Virus record (IMG/VR): IMGVR_UViG_3300010885_036964
Span: 1-46,477 of that record
Source of the DNA: a virus
Direction: 5' to 3' (one strand)
Length of the DNA stretch: 46,477 nt
The notes below the pieces were generated by a model that saw nothing but the letters and a program-made list of their open reading frames with translations, made no database searches and was not told the DNA's origin. This document shows, piece by piece, positions 7,783 to 15,981 of the stretch. Numbering within the stretch: the stretch's first letter is position 1; the number at the start of each line of letters is the position of its first letter. The translations under genes were made by a program, and so were the position numbers.

Positions 7783-8792
7783 AGATTTTGATAGATTTTT
7801 AATAACAACTTAGGATCATAAAATTCACTTTCGATGTTGGTAAGTTGATCTGTGACAATCTGATCTACACTTTCAAACTTGACTTCTCCTGGCGACATGT
7901 CTGCATCCACGGCTGAACTTTTAACAGGAATTAACGCCATCTCTCTCAAGCGGTAATCCTTGACAAATGTATCTTTGATAAAATTAGCTTCTTCGTAACT
8001 AATGTCAATGTCTAATTCCACACGCACATGCATGTTGGGCACAAGTATGTTGGATGCCGAATCAATCACTTGACTCAGTTTAAGCACACGATACAAGGGT
8101 TGACCGGGCCACGCATGATATACCGGCTCACTGCCCCACTCAACTATCATCATGCCACGATCCGCATCACCGGCATCAGCATAGTTGTGCGGAAAACAGT
8201 TGCCGATATAGCTGATGTTTTTTTTCTGTTGTCTAAGATGAAAGTGACCTGAAAACACCCGATCAAACCCACCAAAACTTTCTACCTTGACTTCGCCGTG
8301 ATCTGGCATTTCTACCATGGCATTCATTTTAAAGTGTGGCAACTCAAAATGCCCAAACATATATTTTGCCGACATTTTTGGTATGCGTTTATGATCATCT
8401 CCAACTAACCAGGGCGCAATTACAACATCGCCGTCTTGGAACCAATCGTTGACAATTTGAATATTGGGTATGTGTTTGGCCCATTCGGTTGAATAGATAT
8501 CACGCTTGTCACGATAGTACAAATCGTGATTGCCTGGAATAAAATAAAAACGATCAAAGGCCGCTGATAGCTTTTCCAAACTACGCAGGCTATATTGAAG
8601 TGTTTGCATGTTGATGGCCGCACGTTGATGGCTCCAATCACCCAGGAACATGCCGGTTTCACACCCATTGGTTCGAGCTGTGTCGATAAACCAATCAATA
8701 AAATCACTACAATCTTGATTGTGTTGTAGGCTGTTTGACTTCAGGCCAAAATGGATATCGGTACAGACTGCTACTTTTTTAAATAGACTCAT
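7779..8792 (-). CDS. 47: Recombination endonuclease subunit, gp47-like (SbcD/Mre11 family)
   Basis: A metallophosphoesterase of 337 residues, the same size class as T4 gp47 (339). The five metal-binding blocks are visible in order: CTDIHFG (D12, H14), GDWSH (D52), PGNHD (N88, H89), FGHFE (H148) and SGHFHL (H183, H185). It is the nuclease partner of gp46: Mn-dependent end processing before strand invasion, followed by replication restart. It is the second gene of the leftward operon, 45 nt downstream of the sigma gene, and is coupled to gp46 by a 4-nt overlap. Confidence 0.95.
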   Translation of the reverse strand: MSLFKKVAVCTDIHFGLKSNSLQHNQDCSDFIDWFIDTARTNGCETGMFLGDWSHQRAAINMQTLQYSLRSLEKLSAAFDRFYFIPGNHDLYYRDKRDIYSTEWAKHIPNIQIVNDWFQDGDVVIAPWLVGDDHKRIPKMSAKYMFGHFELPHFKMNAMVEMPDHGEVKVESFGGFDRVFSGHFHLRQQKKNISYIGNCFPHNYADAGDADRGMMIVEWGSEPVYHAWPGQPLYRVLKLSQVIDSASNILVPNMHVRVELDIDISYEEANFIKDTFVKDYRLREMALIPVKSSAVDADMSPGEVKFESVDQIVTDQLTNIESEFYDPKLLLKIYQNL

Positions 8793-8837
8793 AGATTATA
8801 GTATACAGGAATACAACAAAAAATACAACCAACTTGG

Positions 8838-9767
8838 TTACGCTTCTTTATCGTATTGAGCTTTATTGTATTCTTCAACGTCGATGTTGGTAACCACCGA
8901 TCCAAAATTAGGATTCTTTTTGCCAGCATTCTGACGAGTCCACGAAGGATTTAGCCCAGCTTGTTCCAACATGTCGTCACGAATGTTTTGATTTTTCTTT
9001 TCTAAATTCAAAATACGAGTAAAGCTGTTGGTAATGGCCGCTGTGTAGTAAGCAAAAGGATTTTGACTTTTTGATTCATCAAACTGTAGACCAATTTGAC
9101 TCAACTGTAACAAGGCTTGTCCGCGCATTTCTTCATTGTAAGTGTAGCCGCGCCAGTTGCTACGAGTGGCATAACGTTCGCATAACTTCATGTACATGGT
9201 GGCCAGTGTGCGTGTGGCTTGCCCGTGGTCCTTTGAAAATTCACCTGATTCAAAATCTCCAATCCAGTGGCTCTTGCCTACTTGGAACGGTCGTTTGTTT
9301 TCATCCAGGCGATAGTGGTAAAATGGTGGAAAGTTCAAGCGCACATGCTTTTCGTCCAACACCGGAACGTCGAGCAATTCCGCCAATGGATCTTCCTCTG
9401 CATCCAATTCTAGTTCAAAAATATCTTCAATTTTTTTCTTTTTTGCCGCAGTTTTAGGTACTTTTTTAGGTGCCATTGGTATATGCTCCCAACAGGTAAT
9501 ACGGAAGACTAAGTCGCTATTTGGTATCTTTTTAGGATCAACAATGATGCCTTCGCGTTTGAGTCTATCAGCTCGATTGCGACGAGCTTCAGCAATGGTG
9601 CGTTGATTGATCTTGGCAAGGGTGGGCAAAATAATATCATACTGATGATCTGTTACAGGATCTAGGTATGTACAGTAGGTATTTTTGCTAAGATGTATTT
9701 GTTTTAAGATGTCACGATTATTTAAATAATTCGTTTTTGCTGGCGTTCTTGTGGGTGTAGTTGACAC
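8838..9767 (-). CDS. 55: Late-transcription sigma factor, gp55-like, with N-terminal extension
   Basis: Residues about 185-270 match the T4 gp55 core, a minimal sigma region-2 protein: YATRSNWRGYTYNEEMRG and then FDESKSQNPFAYYTAAITNS and an EKKNQNIR helix. gp55 binds host RNA polymerase core and recognises TATAAATA-type late promoters. At 309 residues the protein is much longer than T4 gp55 (185). The extra N-terminal 180 residues include a compact segment (14-95: YLNNRDILKQIHLSKNTYC, AEARRNRADRL, VFRITCWEHIP), a Lys-rich PKKVPKTAAKKKK linker (100-112) and an acidic stretch. It is the first gene after the leftward promoter, so the late sigma would be made early with gp46/47. Confidence 0.88.
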   Translation of the reverse strand: MSTTPTRTPAKTNYLNNRDILKQIHLSKNTYCTYLDPVTDHQYDIILPTLAKINQRTIAEARRNRADRLKREGIIVDPKKIPNSDLVFRITCWEHIPMAPKKVPKTAAKKKKIEDIFELELDAEEDPLAELLDVPVLDEKHVRLNFPPFYHYRLDENKRPFQVGKSHWIGDFESGEFSKDHGQATRTLATMYMKLCERYATRSNWRGYTYNEEMRGQALLQLSQIGLQFDESKSQNPFAYYTAAITNSFTRILNLEKKNQNIRDDMLEQAGLNPSWTRQNAGKKNPNFGSVVTNIDVEEYNKAQYDKEA

Positions 9768-9792
9768 TAAGGAATCTCCTAATAATATATTT

Positions 9793-9820
9793 ATTGTAGC
9801 ACAAAAACGACGGTTGTCAA
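9793..9820 (-). promoter_or_regulatory. Sigma70-like (early) promoter of the leftward operon
   Basis: On the minus strand TTGACA (9820-9815) is followed by a 16-nt spacer and TACAAT (9798-9793), a near-consensus bacterial sigma70 promoter. It points into the gp55-gp47-gp46 operon, whose ATG is at 9767. GGAGA just upstream of that ATG is a good ribosome-binding site. It lies in the only divergent gap of the window. Confidence 0.75.
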
Positions 9821-9825
9821 CCTTT

Positions 9826-9833
9826 TATAAACT
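9826..9833 (+). promoter_or_regulatory. Possible late promoter TATAAACT of the virion block
   Basis: TATAAACT matches the T4 late consensus TATAAATA at 6 of 8 positions and faces the rightward virion genes. If used, RNA would begin near 9839, past the first ATG of the bicupin frame (9834). That favours the ATG at 9864 as the true start. Weak by sequence alone. Confidence 0.35.
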
Positions 9834-9863
9834 ATGCCGTTTTTATTTTGGTTAAATACAGTA

Positions 9864-10490
9864 ATGTTAAATCAACCAACAACTCAGTCCGCTATTCAAA
9901 CACAACATATACTTGTTGACGGTGTGCATATGCACGAGAGTCATATACCGGCAGGCCGTAAAATAACTACCAAACAACGGCCAGTTGATCGTGTACATGT
10001 GTTGGCACAAGGGTCGGTCCTGCTCAATAATTCAGGTGTTACAACACGCTATGATGCACCGGCTTACATACTGTTAGAAGCAGATCGCGAATGTGAAATC
10101 AGCATGTTGACCAACGCAACCTTGTACGGAATAGATCCTACACCAGCCGAAACTATTGAACAGGTCATCAACAAAGATGTAGAAATTGAACACTATTTTG
10201 CCGGCGGAGTTTATGCCAAGCAGATGCGCATTGGAAAGAATTGCAAGATACCCACACATCGTCATGTGTATGATCATCTCAGTGTGCTGGCCCAAGGGCG
10301 TGTGCGAGTCACTGTAAGTAAAATTACACAAGAATATACCGCGCCAGCGGCAATAGAAATCAAACGGGATTTGGTGCATACCATTGAAGCACTAGAAGAT
10401 ACTGTGTGGTATTGTATACATGCCACAGAAGAAACTGATCCAGAATCAGCAAACAATACCATAATTGTAGGAAGAAATAATGTCATTTGA
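9864..10490 (+). CDS. Two-domain cupin (bicupin) protein
   Basis: Two consecutive cupin barrels. The first is around IPAGRKITTKQRPVDRVHVL followed by AQGSVLL; the second is MRIGKNCKIPTHRHVYDHLS followed by VLAQGRVRV. The shared HVLAQGSV/SVLAQGRV pattern shows internal duplication. Only the second keeps a plausible metal site: THRH, then DH, and a later His in DLVHTIEA. The first has lost the His pair. Cupins can be sugar isomerases, dioxygenases or structural sensors; no function can be assigned. The frame is open to ATG 9834, but that would add MPFLFWLNTV and start inside a promoter-like element. The 3' end overlaps the next gene by 11 nt, coupling it to baseplate synthesis. Confidence 0.7.
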   Translation: MLNQPTTQSAIQTQHILVDGVHMHESHIPAGRKITTKQRPVDRVHVLAQGSVLLNNSGVTTRYDAPAYILLEADRECEISMLTNATLYGIDPTPAETIEQVINKDVEIEHYFAGGVYAKQMRIGKNCKIPTHRHVYDHLSVLAQGRVRVTVSKITQEYTAPAAIEIKRDLVHTIEALEDTVWYCIHATEETDPESANNTIIVGRNNVI

Positions 10491-12564
10491 TTTTGGCAGC
10501 GTTGACTTTGACGCATCGGACATTGACTTTGAACCAGGAGATGTCGCATCTGATGTTGATATTGACCCAGGCAGTGACGCCTATGGCGCAGAAACTTTAG
10601 CAGACTCCAGCGACCAGGTCGGCGATTTTGCTGGCGACTCTGACTTTGTTGATGCCACTAACTCTGGTTCCATTGACAGCACAACTACAACAGAGTTTAG
10701 TGGTTATCAAGACGAAGCCTCACAACTGGCTGATGGCAATGGTATTCCTCAACCAAGTGCTATTGACAGTTTAAAAGATCAAGCAGGCTCATTAGCTGAC
10801 AAAGCCAAAGATGCTGCATCTGGCGCATTTGACAAAATCAAAGCAGAAGCAAGTTCTACATTGACCAAACTAGAAAGTCAATTCAGTGCTAAAAACATTG
10901 AGGCATTTGCTACCAAGACTGCAAAAAATTTAGTTGCCAGCGCAGAAAATCTTGTAATTAATACAGCAAAAAATGTTGCCGTCCAATCACTCAGCAGAGT
11001 AGTTGGTCCGGCTGTGGCCTCTACGTTGACCAACAGTGTTACTAGATCATTAACTGGTCCAACAACCAAGAGTGCTGGCGCTGTTAACAAAGCTACAGAT
11101 CCTACTGCCGGCGGCGCCTTTGTAGAAACATCACCTGGGGTGTTTACTGCCAAAGAAGATATACCACCTGCAGACGATCCCAATGCTCCGTTGGTGGAGA
11201 TACCACCACCGGGGAGTGATGTAGCAACAACTGCCAAATCTGTTAGCAAAGACACAGATCCCACAGCTGGTGGTGAGTTTGTAGAAACATCACCGGGCGT
11301 ATTTGTTGCTAAAGCTGACATACCACCTGCAGATGATCCTAATGCTCCGTTGGTGGCAATTCCGCCACCAGCAAGCGCAGTTGATAAATCAGCTGCCAAC
11401 GTTGGCTACGTCACTGGACAAGATGCAGAAAACGGCACCTACTATGTTAAAAATGAAGCCACTGGAGAAATTGTAGCCAGCGGGCTGTCACAACAACAGG
11501 CCACACTCAGAGCTCAGGATCAAACATTTATTGATGCCGGTGATGTACCAGCCGCTACCAATGCTGGTAGCACCGCGGTAAACTATCTTGCCCCTGGCGC
11601 AATTCCAGATCCTAACTTGGCCACATTGCCAGCATCCACAGATCCTGCTGCAATTGCAAATGCCGCAGCTGCTGCGGCCGCGGCCGCCGTAAACAATGCA
11701 GCCAATGCGGCCTTAGCAGAAGCCGCGGCTAGAACATCAGCGTTGATAGCACAGGCACAGCGCCAACAAACAATACGAGCACAAAGACAAAATCAAGCTC
11801 AAGCTGGTGATTGGCGAGTGCGATTGAGATTGGGACCAACCAGCAATTATCTGTATAATGCACCTGATTGTGGACAAGTTCTTTGGCCATTGCGCAACAC
11901 CGACGGAGTTATATTTCCATATACACCCAGTATAGATACCTCATACAAAGCAAACTATTCTGCGTATGACCTTACACATTCAAACTACCGTGGATATTTT
12001 TATCAAAACAGTTATGTAGATGCTATCAACATAAAAGCCACGTTCACTGCACAGGATACCGTTGAAGCCAATTATCTCCTGGCAGTCATACACTTTTTTA
12101 GAAGTGTAACCAAAATGTTCTATGGGCAAGATGCCGAGCGTGGCAGTCCACCTCCGTTGACTTATCTGTCGGGTCTAGGCGATTTTCAATTTAACGAACA
12201 CCCATGTGTGGTATCACAATTTAATTACAACTTGCCAGCAGATGTCAACTACATTCGTGCGCAAAGCGTACTGGTCAATGGTACCAACTTGACCAGCGCC
12301 CGTTCACGACAAACCGTACTAGGTAATCCACTGAGTTATGCTATACAAAGACTCAGCACTCTAGGACAAGGTATTCAGCCTGGTGCTGTTGATGCACCGT
12401 TTGCCGCACAAGGCAGCTTAGGAGCAAAAAATCCCACGTATGTTCCAACCAAGATGGATATTAATCTAACCTTGTTGCCTATACAGAGTCGTAGTCAAGT
12501 CAGTCAATTGTTTAGTCTCAAAGGATTTGCCAATGGTAATTTACTCAAAGGAGGATTCTGGTAA
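10480..12564 (+). CDS. Baseplate tail-tube cap/initiator, gp48/gp54-like, with long repeat-bearing N-terminus
   Basis: A 694-residue protein. The C-terminal part from about 445 resembles the T4-like tail-tube initiator: VRLRLGPTSNYLYN, VIFPYTPSIDTSYKANY, HSNYRGYFYQNSYVDAINI, FTAQDTVEANYLLAVIHFF, then the LTYLSGLGDFQFNEHPCVV region. These proteins cap the baseplate and seed tail-tube polymerisation. The first 440 residues are unusual: acidic (10-80), helical and Ala/Lys-rich (90-200), then two 53-residue tandem repeats at 207-301 and an Ala-rich coiled-coil-like stretch (390-430). T4 gp48 and gp54 are only 364 and 320 residues. The assignment between gp48 and gp54 is not resolved. Confidence 0.75.
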   Translation: MSFDFGSVDFDASDIDFEPGDVASDVDIDPGSDAYGAETLADSSDQVGDFAGDSDFVDATNSGSIDSTTTTEFSGYQDEASQLADGNGIPQPSAIDSLKDQAGSLADKAKDAASGAFDKIKAEASSTLTKLESQFSAKNIEAFATKTAKNLVASAENLVINTAKNVAVQSLSRVVGPAVASTLTNSVTRSLTGPTTKSAGAVNKATDPTAGGAFVETSPGVFTAKEDIPPADDPNAPLVEIPPPGSDVATTAKSVSKDTDPTAGGEFVETSPGVFVAKADIPPADDPNAPLVAIPPPASAVDKSAANVGYVTGQDAENGTYYVKNEATGEIVASGLSQQQATLRAQDQTFIDAGDVPAATNAGSTAVNYLAPGAIPDPNLATLPASTDPAAIANAAAAAAAAAVNNAANAALAEAAARTSALIAQAQRQQTIRAQRQNQAQAGDWRVRLRLGPTSNYLYNAPDCGQVLWPLRNTDGVIFPYTPSIDTSYKANYSAYDLTHSNYRGYFYQNSYVDAINIKATFTAQDTVEANYLLAVIHFFRSVTKMFYGQDAERGSPPPLTYLSGLGDFQFNEHPCVVSQFNYNLPADVNYIRAQSVLVNGTNLTSARSRQTVLGNPLSYAIQRLSTLGQGIQPGAVDAPFAAQGSLGAKNPTYVPTKMDINLTLLPIQSRSQVSQLFSLKGFANGNLLKGGFW
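11098..11382 (+). repeat. Tandem 159-bp coding repeat (53 residues)
   Basis: Two in-frame copies start at 11098 and 11257, encoding DPTAGGAFVETSPGVFTAKE and DPTAGGEFVETSPGVFVAKA, each followed by DIPPADDPNAPLV and a Pro-rich end. The second copy is slightly shorter. Many synonymous differences between the copies show the duplication is not recent and is conserved at protein level. It lies in the linker before the tail-tube-cap domain. Confidence 0.85.
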
Positions 12565-12866
12565 TGGCCGCAACATACGATTCAACCAGTCCATATTTTA
12601 CCACTGGGTTTACGCAGTTTTATCTCAGCCCAATGGTCAATAGGCCAATACCCAAGCTGCCAGACGATCGTCAAATGGTAATAAATTTAACTTATCAATA
12701 TAGACCAGACATGTTGGCATTTGACTTGTATCAAACTGCAACTTTATGGTGGGTCTTTTATCAGCGTAACCCTAATGCATTACAAGCTCCTCCTTTGGAT
12801 TTCAAGGCTGGCGTCACAATATATCTACCCAAGATAACCACCCTACGAGAAACGTTGGGATTCTAA
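12564..12866 (+). CDS. 53: Baseplate wedge subunit, gp53-like
   Basis: A 100-residue protein matching the gp53 pattern: YRPDMLAFDLYQTATLWWVF, then YQRNPNALQAPP, DFKAGVTIYLP and a short tail. The C-terminal half is the LysM-like region of gp53, which in T4 clamps neighbouring wedges to hold the baseplate dome. It is about half the size of T4 gp53 (196). Its ATG overlaps the TAA of the tube-cap gene by 1 nt and its stop precedes the next ATG by 1 nt, all within one virion operon. Confidence 0.85.
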   Translation: MAATYDSTSPYFTTGFTQFYLSPMVNRPIPKLPDDRQMVINLTYQYRPDMLAFDLYQTATLWWVFYQRNPNALQAPPLDFKAGVTIYLPKITTLRETLGF

Positions 12867-12867
12867 T

Positions 12868-15800
12868 ATGGCCACTGTAGCTGATATCCAGGCCGCCTTA
12901 CAGATCGCCCAGGCCAACTTGGCCAAAGATCAGGCATTGCTGGCCGCGAACCCGACCAACGCTGCATTACAACAACAAGTTCAACAAGACCTCAACTTCA
13001 TTGCCAGCCTTGATGCTCAACTGGCTGTGGCCCAGACTACCCCTGTTGCCAGCTCTGGTACGATAGCTCGAGATGATCAGTTGGCCACAGTTCCTGACTC
13101 GTTGCCGCGAGCTCCATACGACACTGTAGAAATATTAGATGCAGACGGACGCATAGTACCTGCACCAGACACAACGTCTGGCACAACTGCCACCCGACCT
13201 GTTGATACCGCTACCAACACAGATAGTGGAACTGACGCACCGCTTAGAACCATACAACAAACGCAAGCAACTCCAGCATATGGCCCTGGGTTATTGCTCA
13301 ATCCTGGCGATGCTGAAGCACAAGAAGGCGGGTATTACGGTGGCGGCGGTCCGGCAACTCCACCAGCAAGTACACAAATTGGCGCCGGATCACCCGGCGA
13401 CGATGCCGGCACACGGCCAACACCAAATGCAACACGACAAGAAATTGATTCAATTTTTAACAATGCGCCAATACTACCACAGCCAAATGTGTTAGATCAA
13501 TATGCCAGCTATACCTATGCTGTTTCTGTTTATCTAACCACCGAGGATGCTTATAAAACAATGGTCTCGTCTGGGCGAAGAAATTTAACAGGCAGCACAT
13601 TATTGTTTCAAAGTGGTGGAGCTCCTGTTGGTGGTCGTGCTCCGTATTTTAGCAATGATTATTACATTGACAAAGTTGAACTGACTTCTAAAATAATTGG
13701 CAAATCTACAGGTATGACCCACAATGTAGTTGACTTTAAAATGACTGTGGTTGAACCTACTGGTATAACTCTTATTGACAATTTAAGCAAAGCGGTACAA
13801 GAGTTTTTGCCAGACGCCAACGTTAAAAAAAATCTTTCCAGCGTTGTGTATTTTATGGTCATACGGTTTTATGGATATGATACTCAAGGCAATTTAATCC
13901 GCGGAGCCCCGGGCATTTCAAGCCCAGCAGGCAGTACAGACACCAATTCGTTTGTAGAAAAATTTTTCCCATTCTTGATCAAGGATATCAAGTTCAAAGT
14001 GGCCAGCAAAATAGTTGAATATGATATTACCGCGGTAGGAGTGCATTATCAGATTAACTCCGGATCGGCCCGGGGTTCAGTGCCGTACAATATTGAACTC
14101 AGCGGCCAGACCATCAATGATTTGTTATCTGGCCCAACACAATACACAGGAACTCCACAGACTACTGCTGACGGAACCGCACTTCCAGCAGTAGCACCAC
14201 CCAAGGCAGATGCTGCTCCAAAGGTACGAGCAACAGTACGTCAAGGATTAATGGAAGCTATCAACGCTTTCCAGCAAGAATTATCTGGCCCTGGGCCTGA
14301 CCACCCCTACACCTTTCCTGATGTATACTCAGTTGAATTTGCTACACCGGCTCTTAAATCTGCCAGAGTCAGAAAGGCTGGTGCTCTAGACAAATCTACA
14401 ACCAGTAATGCATCCAGCAATACAGCGGCCGATCAAAAGTTAGGTTCTAAACAAAGTATGGACCCTAACAGTCGAACTCAGAGTGCAACAGCTGGTATAC
14501 AGATTGTACAACTGTTGGATCAAATCATGAGAAACTCCACATACCTTGAAGATCAACAGTTGGTCAAGTACGATGAAAAAAGTGGGCAACTACTGTCTAA
14601 CGGGACTCCAGCACAAAATGTGGCCTGGTTTAAAATTAGTCTTCAGGCTACACCTATCAGATATGACCCCAAACGCAATGATTATGCTTATAACATAAAG
14701 TACATTATCAGCCCATATCGCATAGCACAATTAAACAGCAAATATTTTCCAGCACCCAAGTTTACCGGAGTGCAAAAAGAATACAACTACTGGTTTACCG
14801 GTCAAAATACTTCGGTTTTGGGCTACGAAGAAAATATCAATAACCTGTATTATCTGACCTTGTCGGGTGTAAATTTCAGCAACGGCGGCACAGTGATTGG
14901 AGACAACGACGAACAGCTCAAATATAATTTCAACACTCGCAGTGCAGAAAGCAGTCAAGGAGCCAGTGGTAAAACTAACGAACCGGTGGCCAATGCCGCA
15001 GAACAATTATTAAATCCAGGTGACTTTAGAGACAGCACAATTACCATTATTGGTGATCCAGCCTGGATACAACAAGGTGAAGCATTTGTGGGCACTCCTA
15101 TTGGCAGTTCAAACTATTTCAGTGCTTTTTTAGCAGATGGCACTATAAATTTTGATGCTGGTCAAGTTTTGTACCGCATTGCATTCAATGCCAGTAGCGA
15201 TTATGATCTTAATACAGGTCTACAAACAATTTCTGGCCTGGCGTCGGGCTCGCCTGTAACCACCCAACCTGGTGGACCGGCCGCAATAAATCGCACGTTT
15301 GTGGCCAAAGAGTGTATCAGTAGTTTTGTCAAAGGCAAATTTACACAACAGCTCAAAGGCAGTTTATTATTAAATGCCACCACAGCAGACAATCAAGCAG
15401 CGGCGGCCAGTTCCGCCGCTCTACAGAAACAGGCCATATCGGCTTTGAGTCCAAACAGGCAAGGCTCTGTTACTACAGCCATAATTGGAGCATTATCAAC
15501 CCCAACCTGGGCAGCCAGCTCAACTGGCGTATCACAAGTGTTAACAACTGCGCAAGCCAAATTAAATTCCATTGCTCAAAATGTATTAGGAACTCAGGCT
15601 ACTAAACTATTTGCTACTCCTGGTGCACCTACCAGTAGTGGCCAACCAATTGGATCGGTAAACGGTATAATCACAGCTCCAGGCCGATTAGGCAACACAG
15701 TAGTGGATCCGTATGATGGATTAACAACCGAACAAAGAACGGCGTTAGGCAACGCCGACCCCACCGACCCAATTATTCGCTCTAGACTAGGCTTACCACA

Positions 15801-15978
15801 AATTGAAAGGGCCCCAGTGGTAGACACGGTAAGTAATGGCACTACACAAGTTGTGGCCGCTTCTGACGATTCTGGCGATGCAATAACCAAAGAATATTTA
15901 AATGCGGCTAATAATACTCCTCGTCAATTGGATTCGCCAGAAAGTACTCCAAGTGATTTAGGTGATTTTTACGGATAA
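12868..15978 (+). CDS. Large baseplate structural protein, candidate hub subunit
   Basis: A 1036-residue protein. An N-terminal coiled-coil-like segment (1-60, rich in Ala and Gln) is followed by a low-complexity Pro/Thr/Gly linker to about 190, then a folded region with SYTYAVSVYLTTEDAYK, YYIDKVELTSKIIGK, VVYFMVIRFYGYD and IKDIKFKVASKIVEYDITAV. A second region from about 440 has LLDQIMRNSTYLEDQ and the segment YIISPYRIAQLNSKYFP. It lies directly before the gp5-like spike gene. T4-like baseplates need a gp27-type hub that binds gp5, so a hub role fits by position and by the beta-rich region; this is inference, not recognised homology. It ends 3 nt before the spike ATG. Confidence 0.6.
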   Translation: MATVADIQAALQIAQANLAKDQALLAANPTNAALQQQVQQDLNFIASLDAQLAVAQTTPVASSGTIARDDQLATVPDSLPRAPYDTVEILDADGRIVPAPDTTSGTTATRPVDTATNTDSGTDAPLRTIQQTQATPAYGPGLLLNPGDAEAQEGGYYGGGGPATPPASTQIGAGSPGDDAGTRPTPNATRQEIDSIFNNAPILPQPNVLDQYASYTYAVSVYLTTEDAYKTMVSSGRRNLTGSTLLFQSGGAPVGGRAPYFSNDYYIDKVELTSKIIGKSTGMTHNVVDFKMTVVEPTGITLIDNLSKAVQEFLPDANVKKNLSSVVYFMVIRFYGYDTQGNLIRGAPGISSPAGSTDTNSFVEKFFPFLIKDIKFKVASKIVEYDITAVGVHYQINSGSARGSVPYNIELSGQTINDLLSGPTQYTGTPQTTADGTALPAVAPPKADAAPKVRATVRQGLMEAINAFQQELSGPGPDHPYTFPDVYSVEFATPALKSARVRKAGALDKSTTSNASSNTAADQKLGSKQSMDPNSRTQSATAGIQIVQLLDQIMRNSTYLEDQQLVKYDEKSGQLLSNGTPAQNVAWFKISLQATPIRYDPKRNDYAYNIKYIISPYRIAQLNSKYFPAPKFTGVQKEYNYWFTGQNTSVLGYEENINNLYYLTLSGVNFSNGGTVIGDNDEQLKYNFNTRSAESSQGASGKTNEPVANAAEQLLNPGDFRDSTITIIGDPAWIQQGEAFVGTPIGSSNYFSAFLADGTINFDAGQVLYRIAFNASSDYDLNTGLQTISGLASGSPVTTQPGGPAAINRTFVAKECISSFVKGKFTQQLKGSLLLNATTADNQAAAASSAALQKQAISALSPNRQGSVTTAIIGALSTPTWAASSTGVSQVLTTAQAKLNSIAQNVLGTQATKLFATPGAPTSSGQPIGSVNGIITAPGRLGNTVVDPYDGLTTEQRTALGNADPTDPIIRSRLGLPQIERAPVVDTVSNGTTQVVAASDDSGDAITKEYLNAANNTPRQLDSPESTPSDLGDFYG

Positions 15979-15981
15979 AAC

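Noticed and set aside
10878-11399. Antisense frame of 173 codons opposite the tube-cap arm
   Set aside because: Arises from the repetitive Ala/Gly/Pro codons of the sense repeat region and has no ribosome-binding site or promoter.
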